In this document: piece after piece, positions 29,655 through 36,934 of the stretch
Numbering within the stretch: position 1 is the stretch's first letter
Layout: every line of letters begins with the position of its first letter
DNA from: Alphaproteobacteria bacterium
Lineage (GTDB): Bacteria; Pseudomonadota; Alphaproteobacteria; Rhodospirillales; Rhodospirillaceae
DNA length: 42,029 nt
Direction: 5' to 3'
Assembly: GCA_012103295.1 (NCBI GenBank)
Contig: WLXB01000015.1
Location: forward strand, 1-42,029
Translations under genes and position numbers: made by a program
The notes under the pieces: generated by a model
The model's database searches: none
Told to the model about the DNA's origin: nothing
The model's input: only the letters and a program-made list of their open reading frames with translations

Positions 29655-30347
29655 TTATGAAAGGTGATGCTTGAGAAAGTCCCACGTGCGGTCATCGGCT
29701 AAGGTCGCCGACTCCTCATGAAATGATGGGCCGCCGGTGTTGGCGAAGGCATGGTCGGCTTCGTACCAATGATTGGTGTAGGCGTCGGCCTTGCCCACCT
29801 TGGCCATACCCTCTTCAAAACTGTCGACCAGGTCTTTGCCAAAAACCTCATCTTTGGTGCCAAAGTGACCGAGCACTGGGCCATGCAGCACTGACAGCGC
29901 CTCGGCAGGCTTAGCGACGTTGCCATAGTAAATAACGGTGGCGTCCACCGGTGTCGCGATTGAAGTGCTCAACGACCAGGTACCGCCAAGGCACCAACCC
30001 ACCGTGCCAATTTTACCCGTACAAAGACTATGGCTGCGCAACCAATCAGCCCAAGACACAGCCAAATCCGTGCAGGCGTCTTCATCCATGGCGTCCATAA
30101 GCTGACGCGCAACCGTGAAATCTTCGGACGTTTCGCCATAGTAGAGATCAACGGCCACAGCTAAATAGCCCCGCTTGGCATAGGTTTCTGCAAAATCGAT
30201 GAACTCTTGGGTTAAGCCGCGAAACGCATGAAACAACAGCATGCCCGGCACGGGCGCATTAGATGACGCAGAGTCCGGGGTGGCGACATAGGCCGATCCT
30301 GACTGACCGCCAATAGAGGTGATTTTTGTGATTGTCGGCTTAGTCAT
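29655..30347 (-). CDS. Dienelactone hydrolase family protein
   Basis: A 230-residue alpha/beta hydrolase with a cysteine nucleophile. C119 lies in GWCLGGTW, D166 in GTKDEVFG and H199 in YEADHAFANTGG, the Cys-Asp-His triad of dienelactone hydrolases, which open lactone rings in chloroaromatic and related catabolism. Length fits the family. A strong AAGGAAGG ribosome site precedes the start. It is between the FAD-linked oxidase and the ALDH. Related enzymes act on other esters, so the substrate is unproven. Confidence 0.93.
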   Translation of the reverse strand: MTKPTITKITSIGGQSGSAYVATPDSASSNAPVPGMLLFHAFRGLTQEFIDFAETYAKRGYLAVAVDLYYGETSEDFTVARQLMDAMDEDACTDLAVSWADWLRSHSLCTGKIGTVGWCLGGTWSLSTSIATPVDATVIYYGNVAKPAEALSVLHGPVLGHFGTKDEVFGKDLVDSFEEGMAKVGKADAYTNHWYEADHAFANTGGPSFHEESATLADDRTWDFLKHHLS

Positions 30348-30411
30348 GAGCCTTCCTTTTGGCGCAAGCCACGCCCCGAAAGTTCCAGTGAACTTTCACT
30401 ATGCTCGCGCG

Positions 30412-32076
30412 TTACCTCACCTGCCATTCTTCATTGAGTAGGTCCTGAGGGAATTCCGGAAACTTAGTCATCTTCTTAATGCCATCGCCCTCGCCGGTCA
30501 GTTCCAGCACACCCGGGTTCATGAGGCCTTTTGGGTCGAGTGCTGCTTTAATCGCCACCGCTGCCGCCAGGGCGGCCGACGACAACTGACTGGCATATGG
30601 ATAGGTGCGCCCCATCTGATGATGACTGGCACCAAAGGCATCCCATAAGCCCGAAAGATCGCGGCGCAGCTTCATCACCATTTCACGGGTCTTCGGATCG
30701 GCTTTGGTTTTTCCGTAGGCCTTCTTTTGTTCGTCGGTGACATGTCGCATGTGGAAGGCATGAAGGCGGTCCTTCCAATAGAACATCGGTTCAATCAGAA
30801 AGGACGTGGCTGACGCGGCGGTTAGATAAGAGAAGGTGATGTTGTGTTCATCCATCAGCTCAGCATGACGGGAAAAATACTCGTCGGTCACCGCAGCGAC
30901 TTCGACCGCGCTCGACAGAGGGAAAATACCGTGAACCGGCAGCCAGTTTTCGCCATTCGGGCCGAGCAACGCCTTAATCGGGCGGAACGGCTTGGAACGC
31001 GTCACCTTGGGAATCACATTTGGCAGTTCCTTGAGCGCTAAAGGCATGCAAATGCGGCGCACACGATCCGCTTTCGCTTCCGCATCACGGACGTCCACAC
31101 CTTCGACAACCGCATGCAGCGCGTAGCCAGAGCGATCGGCGAGACGCTGCCCTTGGATCAACAGTTTAGTGACGTTGGTGACAGCACCGGCAACCTTATC
31201 GGCTGTCGCGGCAATGTCTTTAACGACCCCCAAACCTTCAAGAAACGTAAACCCGTGCTTGGCCAAATTTTGATTGCCGACAGGGTCAATGCCCCACTGC
31301 TCCGCCACAACGTTTTCGCGCGCGAGTGCGATGTGGGCCTCGGTAATATCCTCGATGGTGTCGAAAGAAAAAGAGAGGTGCTCTTCCGAAGCCGGCATAG
31401 CGATCAGCGGCATGGTGATCCGCGCCTTAATGCCAAAAGCGCCGCAATCACCAAGGAACAAGCCGGTGAGATCCGGGCCAAAGTGGCGCAAGAACGGCGT
31501 CCGCCCTTCGGCGGCAGAGGCCCCTGTTTCCAAAAGCGAGCCATCGGCCAAAATAACATCCAGGCCAATAACGTTATCCGCCATCGCGCCATGGGTGCCG
31601 GAGCCGAAGAAGGTTGAGTTGTTGCTGGCCGCGCCACCGACCGTCGAAGTAATGCCGGATAAAGGCCCGAAGAATGGCGTGCGCAGTCCGCGCTCCTTCA
31701 GCGCTTCATAAAGTGCGCCCCAGGTGCATCCCGCCTGAACCGTGACCACCATGTCGGCTTCGTTGATGTCTTCGATTTCCGTGAGACCGCTCATGTCGAT
31801 CATCACAGCGCCCTTGCTTTCCGGCAGATAACCCTTGGTGTAGGACATGCCCGCGCCGCGGGGGACCAAAGGCAAGCCTAAGCCGCCTGCAATGGTGACC
31901 GCCTGGCACAGTTGATCAATCGCGATGGGACGCAGAACGCAAAGTGGCAGGACGTCGCCCTCGCCCGAAATATCCGTCGAATAATAGGTCAGCTCATCCT
32001 TGTCGGTGATGACACCGTCAGGGCCGAGCAGACTCTGAAACATGCCCAACGCCTGGGCATTATTTTGATCAGTCAT
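30412..32076 (-). CDS. FAD-linked oxidase (PCMH/GlcD-type)
   Basis: A 554-residue flavoprotein with a PCMH-type FAD-binding domain: 'LVPRGAGMSYTKGYLPES', 'VQAGCTWGALYEAL' and 'FLGDCGAFGIKARITMPL'. The C-terminal part ends with 'IKAALDPKGLMNPGVLEL', the usual end of FAD-linked oxidases. The family includes glycolate and D-lactate dehydrogenases, p-cresol methylhydroxylase and vanillyl-alcohol oxidase, so a hydroxyacid or a benzylic alcohol/phenol may be the substrate. No signal peptide is seen. AAGGAA precedes the start. It is part of the cluster between the amidohydrolase and the dienelactone-hydrolase-like gene. Confidence 0.9.
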   Translation of the reverse strand: MTDQNNAQALGMFQSLLGPDGVITDKDELTYYSTDISGEGDVLPLCVLRPIAIDQLCQAVTIAGGLGLPLVPRGAGMSYTKGYLPESKGAVMIDMSGLTEIEDINEADMVVTVQAGCTWGALYEALKERGLRTPFFGPLSGITSTVGGAASNNSTFFGSGTHGAMADNVIGLDVILADGSLLETGASAAEGRTPFLRHFGPDLTGLFLGDCGAFGIKARITMPLIAMPASEEHLSFSFDTIEDITEAHIALARENVVAEQWGIDPVGNQNLAKHGFTFLEGLGVVKDIAATADKVAGAVTNVTKLLIQGQRLADRSGYALHAVVEGVDVRDAEAKADRVRRICMPLALKELPNVIPKVTRSKPFRPIKALLGPNGENWLPVHGIFPLSSAVEVAAVTDEYFSRHAELMDEHNITFSYLTAASATSFLIEPMFYWKDRLHAFHMRHVTDEQKKAYGKTKADPKTREMVMKLRRDLSGLWDAFGASHHQMGRTYPYASQLSSAALAAAVAIKAALDPKGLMNPGVLELTGEGDGIKKMTKFPEFPQDLLNEEWQVR

Positions 32077-32127
32077 GGCAATTCCTTATGTCCAGGCTCG
32101 CGGTTATCGGGTGTTGTGCGGCTGGGA

Positions 32128-33321
32128 TCAAGCCCGCTGCACGACATAAGGTTCGCGCAGACCGTTCTCAGCTTTTGCGCGCGACCACTTGTCGTCAGCG
32201 ATCTTCTGCCGTTGTGTGGCAATATCAATGCCGTGATAACGGGCCAAATTGGCACCGAGAATTTTTGCTTTGGACTCGTCGGTCAGGGTGTAGGACGCAC
32301 CCTCTGGCGGCTGAAAATCAAAGAATGCGTTGATGATCCAGTAGGGATGCTGATTGACCGCCGTCGATGCGTAGATGAGACGATCAACATCCACCTTGGT
32401 CATGAACACGTTCATCATTTTGTTAAATGCATCCATATCGAACAGCGGGAACAGCATGGGCCCTTCCATCACGGCTGTGATGTTCTCGCGCGCCGCCATC
32501 AGAGCGGCAGTCTCTTCAAAGTTCTGCCACCCCGCGTGGACGAGATGAAAAGTCAGATCAGGAAAGGCTTCTCCGGCCTTGTATAAATCATCTATCCCCA
32601 GCGCCGCCGTCCTAGGCCCGACGTGACCAACCAGCTTATGGACGGCGAGGTGTTTGACGCCTTTGCTTTGCAGATGATCGAACACCGGAAAGGCCAGTTT
32701 TTCATCGTCCATCAGCCAGGATTCGGGCTCACGGGTCTCGAAATTGATTCGCGTCGGATAAAACTTGATGCCATCAGCGCCTTGATCGATCAGCTGATCT
32801 GCCTTGGCAATTATTTCATCATAAGGATCAAACAGATCAAGCGCGCCGTACCACAATACGCGATCTGGAAAATTGCCTTTGAGATACGCGCCCTTTTCGT
32901 TGGAAACGAGGCCGTCGTAGTGGAGATCAAACATCGGAACCGAATGCATCACCATCATGTCGGTGTGGCTTTCGAGGAACATGATGTCCATGACTTCGTC
33001 AGCCTGCCAATCGCGCTCCCATTGCTCATAGGTCAAGCGATAGGCATCGGGCGTGCAGGCTTCGTGAAAACTATAGGTGGTGTTGATGCTGTTGGCGCTG
33101 GCCCGCTTAATCCGTCGATTGTAAGGCGCATGGTTGTAACAATGAGCAACGCCGTCGATGACAAACATCTTCTCCGCCAACGGGTGCGCGGCGGACGACC
33201 AGCCAGCTTGAGCCAAAGCGGGCGACATACCGCCCGCTGAAGCCATCGCCCCGGCTCCGATGCTACCAAGTGTTTGCAAAACGCGGCGGCGGCCGACACC
33301 GTTTGATGAAGACGTGGTCAT
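32128..33321 (-). CDS. Amidohydrolase-fold (Amidohydro_2) protein with Tat signal
   Basis: A 397-residue TIM-barrel protein. The N-terminus 'GRRRVLQTLGSIGAGAMAS' is Tat-like with a cleavage-like 'PALAQAG' (35-41). The barrel has 'VIDGVAHCYNHAP', 'GADGIKFYPTR' (K186), H228 in HLAVHKLVGH and H259/H262 in FHLVHAGWQN. The strand-8 Asp of the family (usually FG[ST]DxP) is absent: the region reads LIYASTAVNQHPYW (315-328). So a standard binuclear hydrolase is doubtful; some family members (e.g. LigI) work without metal. It overlaps the upstream MIP18-type gene by 4 bases. Export suggests the periplasm. Confidence 0.86.
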   Translation of the reverse strand: MTTSSSNGVGRRRVLQTLGSIGAGAMASAGGMSPALAQAGWSSAAHPLAEKMFVIDGVAHCYNHAPYNRRIKRASANSINTTYSFHEACTPDAYRLTYEQWERDWQADEVMDIMFLESHTDMMVMHSVPMFDLHYDGLVSNEKGAYLKGNFPDRVLWYGALDLFDPYDEIIAKADQLIDQGADGIKFYPTRINFETREPESWLMDDEKLAFPVFDHLQSKGVKHLAVHKLVGHVGPRTAALGIDDLYKAGEAFPDLTFHLVHAGWQNFEETAALMAARENITAVMEGPMLFPLFDMDAFNKMMNVFMTKVDVDRLIYASTAVNQHPYWIINAFFDFQPPEGASYTLTDESKAKILGANLARYHGIDIATQRQKIADDKWSRAKAENGLREPYVVQRA

Positions 33322-33722
33322 AGCCTGCTTCCTTCATTTGATGCGCCAAGGCTTTGGTGTTCGTCTACAAAGCCGAATCTGGTGCGTTTCTCGGCAAAGA
33401 GAGTGCGCGCTTTGTCACTCAGCCGGTCTTCGGTCCACAGCGGGTAGGGATCGGCAGAAACAGTGATGCCAGAGACACCGTCGAGGGTCGCCGCAAGGTC
33501 TTCCATATCCATGATGATTTTGTAGGAGAACACACAACTGGGGTCGGTGAAGGTCACGCTAACGCGAATAGTTTCGCCGTCGCGGGTTATTTCGTTGATC
33601 AAACCAAGATCGACAATGCTGAGGTCATGGCCAGACAAGGCATGGCAAGGGTCGGGAATCCTATTGAGGAGAGACCACACAGCGGCGATAGCGGGATCAG
33701 AGTGATCAAGACCGCGTGTCAC
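33318..33722 (-). CDS. MIP18/DUF59-family protein (PaaD-like)
   Basis: A 134-residue protein with the DUF59 pattern: 'IPDPCHALSGHDLSIVDLGLI', 'VSVTFTDPSCVF' and following helices. Family members assist iron-sulfur or diiron enzyme maturation; PaaD is an example. No [2Fe-2S] oxygenase is visible in this cluster, so the client is unknown. It is 4 bases downstream of the AMP ligase and overlaps the amidohydrolase start by 4 bases (ATGA), so it belongs to the operon. The length is normal for a single-domain member. Confidence 0.8.
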   Translation of the reverse strand: MTRGLDHSDPAIAAVWSLLNRIPDPCHALSGHDLSIVDLGLINEITRDGETIRVSVTFTDPSCVFSYKIIMDMEDLAATLDGVSGITVSADPYPLWTEDRLSDKARTLFAEKRTRFGFVDEHQSLGASNEGSRL

Positions 33723-33726
33723 CAGT

Positions 33727-35271
33727 TCACCCCACCTTGCGCAGTTCGGTTTTGAGCACTTTGCCGTTGGCGTTGCGGGGCAGCACGTCGATCATCGCCA
33801 CCTCCTTGGGGATCTTGTAGCTGGAAAGTTTTCCCTCGCAGAAGGTTGCGACGCTCTCCGCATCCACGCTTTCGCCGGCCTTGGGAACAACAAACGCTTT
33901 GAGACGCTCGCCCCATTTGTCGTCAGGCACCCCGATCACGGCAACATCAGAAATCGCTGGGTGCGTAAACAACAGTTCTTCGATCTCACGGGGATAGATA
34001 TTCACGCCGCCACTGATGACCATGTCTTTCTTGCGGTCGACGATATAGATGAAGCCGTCTTCGTCGCGCTTAGCCACATCGCCGACCGTGATCCAGCCGT
34101 CTTTAAAGGCGGCCTGTGTTTCATCCGGACGATTCCAATAACCGGCGAAGGCAGACGGCGATTTGACCCATAACTCACCGGGCTCTTCTGGACCAACTTC
34201 GTTGAAATCGTCATCAGCCAACTTAACGAACGTATGCGGAAACGGTGTGCCGACGCAGCCTTCCTTTTCCAGCTGGAACGGTGGACGCAGGTTGGTGACA
34301 AATCCGGCCTCGGTTGAACCGTAGGTTTCGTGCAGCAAACCTTCGCCAAAATACTCAACGATTTTGTACTTGAGGTGTTGCGGCAACGCCGACGCATTGG
34401 AGATCAAACCTTTGAGGGGTGCGCCCCGGTATTTATCAAGCACAGCCTGTTCCAACTCAAAAATCGCATGATGTTGAGTCGGCACCGTAAAGACGCCCGC
34501 AAAATTGCCCTCCTTGAGTTTCCTCAACAGCAACTCGGGGTCAAAGTGATCAAGAATTTCCGTGAAACCACCCGACATAATGGCGGCCAGCGGGAATACG
34601 ATCCCCGCACCATGGTTCATCGGCGTCGTGCCGAGGAAGCGATCTTCAGAGCCGTAGCAGCCGAACTCCTGCGCTATTTGATAGAACGCCAGCAAGCGCG
34701 AGCGCTGCGGCAGAACCACGCCCTTGGGTTTACCGGTGGTGCCCGACGTATAGGGAATGGTCCATGGGTCCCATTCGTTGATCTCGGGATAGACGTCCGG
34801 GACGGTCGCGTTTTCGATCAACGCCTCATAATCGTCCCCGAGGTGAACTGTATGTTCGACCGTATCGAAGGTCGCGCCCTCTATCGCCTCGGCTGATGCG
34901 TCGTCATAGAACACCACTCGGGCTTGGGCATCGTTGCAGATGGCTTCAACCTCCGCACCAGTAAGGCGCGGGTTCACCGTGGCAACTGCGGCACCAGCAT
35001 CCGGCAGGCCACTGACAACTTCGACGTATTCAATAGAATTCTTAGAAACGATGGCGACGTTGTCGCCTTTATTGAGTTTAAGTTTAGAAATCGCCGCCGC
35101 GGTCAGTCTGTCCGTCCGGTCAGACAACTCGCGATAGGTCCGGCTCTTATTATTGTGGGTAATCGCAACCTTGTTGGGATTGCGTTGAGTTGTGGCCCGA
35201 ATCCCTTTTGCCACCGTCATCGACGTATAGGACTGCGGCAAAGTGGCCGGCTTGGTCTCCAACGCAGTCAT
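33727..35271 (-). CDS. AMP-forming acyl-CoA synthetase/ligase
   Basis: A 514-residue ANL-superfamily enzyme that activates a carboxylic acid to an acyl-AMP and then an acyl-CoA. The P-loop is YTSGTTGKPKGVV, with GYWNRPDE, the hinge VDRKKDMVISGG and the C-terminal lysine in NANGKVLKTELR. The substrate pocket cannot be read with confidence; medium-chain, aryl or dicarboxylic acids are all possible. The ATG follows the stop of the second amidohydrolase directly with no gap. It lies upstream of the MIP18-type gene by 4 bases. Confidence 0.93.
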   Translation of the reverse strand: MTALETKPATLPQSYTSMTVAKGIRATTQRNPNKVAITHNNKSRTYRELSDRTDRLTAAAISKLKLNKGDNVAIVSKNSIEYVEVVSGLPDAGAAVATVNPRLTGAEVEAICNDAQARVVFYDDASAEAIEGATFDTVEHTVHLGDDYEALIENATVPDVYPEINEWDPWTIPYTSGTTGKPKGVVLPQRSRLLAFYQIAQEFGCYGSEDRFLGTTPMNHGAGIVFPLAAIMSGGFTEILDHFDPELLLRKLKEGNFAGVFTVPTQHHAIFELEQAVLDKYRGAPLKGLISNASALPQHLKYKIVEYFGEGLLHETYGSTEAGFVTNLRPPFQLEKEGCVGTPFPHTFVKLADDDFNEVGPEEPGELWVKSPSAFAGYWNRPDETQAAFKDGWITVGDVAKRDEDGFIYIVDRKKDMVISGGVNIYPREIEELLFTHPAISDVAVIGVPDDKWGERLKAFVVPKAGESVDAESVATFCEGKLSSYKIPKEVAMIDVLPRNANGKVLKTELRKVG

Positions 35272-36132
35272 TTAGCTGGCGATCCGCTTGAACAAACGAA
35301 GCGCGTTGTCACGCATGAGCATCTGATGGGCTTCTGGACGCATCCCGAATTCACCAACTTCCCGCACTGCGCGCTCTGGGTCGATCACCGGCCAATCGGT
35401 GCCAAACATTACTTTGTGGCGACCATAGGAATTGGCGTAATGCACCAATTGTTTCGGCCAGTGTTTCGGCGCGTAGGCGTCACCGGCGGTATAAATATTC
35501 TCGTGCTTCCAGCACATGGCAATCATTTCGTCGGTCCACGGCACGCCGATATGAATTCCAATGAGTGGCAATTCAGGAAAATCGATAGCCACTTGATCGA
35601 GCAAAATCGGTTTAGCGACAGACGGCAAACGGCGCTCCTTGGAATACACCAAGTTCTGACCGACCTGCATCATGATCGGAATATCGAGTTCACAGCATTT
35701 GGCATAAATCGGATAAATCTGAGGCGCATCGGGTGGGATGCCGAACCAATGGGGATACCAATGGGCGCCAACAAACCCGTAGTCGTTGATGGCAACCTCT
35801 AACTCGCGCAGTTGCTCCATGCCTTTGGTGGTATCAATGCCTGCTAGGCCGGAGAAACGGTCGGGATACTTCTGGCATACGTCACGCACATACTCGTAAG
35901 GAATGTGGTGAGAGCCTTTGACATTAAGATCGCCACAGCGGTGAGCGATCAACAACGAACGCTCGATGCCCGCTTTATCCATTCTCTTTATATAATCTTC
36001 TATTTCGACGCCGTTGCGCATCTCGTCTGACATACGCACCTGGGTCTTAAAATCCTCGTCGACCCCCATGAGTTTACGTTCAAGCACCCAGGGCGTGTAA
36101 GGGTTACACACGATATCGATATAGCCACTCAT
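35272..36132 (-). CDS. Amidohydrolase-fold (Amidohydro_2) protein, cytosolic
   Basis: A 286-residue TIM-barrel protein without signal peptide. The strand-8 Asp is kept (D245 in MFGTDWPVID), and H193 (GIHIGVPW) and H123/H127 (GAHWYPHW) are plausible ligands or bases. The N-terminal HxH is absent: it reads YIDIVCNPYTP. I recall 'VCN' or 'VVN' openings in a subset of the family, which includes decarboxylases. It is the second such protein in this cluster; the two lack opposite halves of the usual metal site. It is 0 bases from the AMP ligase start. Confidence 0.85.
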   Translation of the reverse strand: MSGYIDIVCNPYTPWVLERKLMGVDEDFKTQVRMSDEMRNGVEIEDYIKRMDKAGIERSLLIAHRCGDLNVKGSHHIPYEYVRDVCQKYPDRFSGLAGIDTTKGMEQLRELEVAINDYGFVGAHWYPHWFGIPPDAPQIYPIYAKCCELDIPIMMQVGQNLVYSKERRLPSVAKPILLDQVAIDFPELPLIGIHIGVPWTDEMIAMCWKHENIYTAGDAYAPKHWPKQLVHYANSYGRHKVMFGTDWPVIDPERAVREVGEFGMRPEAHQMLMRDNALRLFKRIAS

Positions 36133-36245
36133 GTTGCGTCGTCCTGTTTTCGTGGTTTTATTTTTTGGTTCGCTTGCTCATGCGTAGCCCTGGGCCGTCT
36201 CAACCCTAGGCCTCGCATCATTGGAAGATTTAACCACCGCCACCT

Positions 36246-36875
36246 TTACTCGGCAGCTTGTGCCATCCTCCATGCGCCTTCAACGTCGGCAACTGAGACG
36301 AGGTTGGCGAATAGCATGGCCATGGACTTCAACGCCACTTGATGGCGTTCGTCATCCAGTTCCGCGACAGCATCCTGGACCACAAACGTTTTGTAGTCGC
36401 GGTGACTGGCATCGCGCACGGTCGACTCAACACAGCAGTTGGTTGTCACGCCGCAGACAACAAGACTGTCCACATCCAGCCCGTTGAGGATGGTTTCTAA
36501 GTTCGTCGCATAGAACGAACTAGGTCGGTTCTTATCGACAATAAAGTCATCAGCCTGGGGTTGCAGCTCAGGCACCACCTCGATGTCCCATGTACCGGCC
36601 TGAAGGGCTTGCGTTTCTTTGAGCTCAGGCAGCAGATGCTTAATAAGGACACCGCCATCGGCGTAATCGGGACGGTACATATACCGAGTATAGATAACTG
36701 GGATGCCGGCAGCGCGGGCGGCGGCAACTACTTTTACACAGGGCTTAATCGCGGCCTGTAGGTTTTTGATGGGCAGTCCGGTCTTTCCACAACCACCATC
36801 GTCATCACAAAACGAATTCTGCATATCGACGACCAATAAGGCCGTTTTGTCGCGCGCGAGTTCCATTGCTGCCAT
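36246..36875 (-). CDS. Isochorismatase-family cysteine hydrolase
   Basis: A 209-residue protein with the triad D17 (LLVVDMQNSF), K115 (VDKNRPSSF) and C148 (GVTTNCCVEST). Family members hydrolyse amides, carbamates, or isochorismate-type ethers; N-carbamoyl or amide substrates are common. Length is typical. A strong AAGGGGAA site precedes the ATG. It is the first enzyme gene after the TonB receptor and is separated from it by a GC-rich hairpin. A 113-base gap with no gene separates it from the downstream amidohydrolase. Confidence 0.92.
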   Translation of the reverse strand: MAAMELARDKTALLVVDMQNSFCDDDGGCGKTGLPIKNLQAAIKPCVKVVAAARAAGIPVIYTRYMYRPDYADGGVLIKHLLPELKETQALQAGTWDIEVVPELQPQADDFIVDKNRPSSFYATNLETILNGLDVDSLVVCGVTTNCCVESTVRDASHRDYKTFVVQDAVAELDDERHQVALKSMAMLFANLVSVADVEGAWRMAQAAE

Positions 36876-36896
36876 GAGCGTTCCCCTTGATTGGTG

Positions 36897-36922
36897 CCGA
36901 CCGGGGCCCCTGCCCCGGCCGG
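36897..36922 (-). other. GC-rich 10-bp hairpin between TonB-receptor and cysteine-hydrolase genes
   Basis: On the + strand CCGACCGGGG (36897-36906) pairs with CCCCGGCCGG (36913-36922), a ten-pair stem with one G-U equivalent and a six-base loop. It lies 12 bases after the TonB-receptor stop, and no U-tract follows, so a simple terminator is unlikely. A processing or mRNA-stability element that sets receptor and enzyme levels differently is a fair guess. No sequence-specific family is recognised. Confidence 0.5.
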
Positions 36923-36934
36923 GTAACGCTTATC

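Noticed and set aside
31912-32586. A 224-residue open frame on the + strand in the catabolic cluster
   Set aside because: It spans the junction of two well-supported genes on the other strand and shows no recognisable domain.
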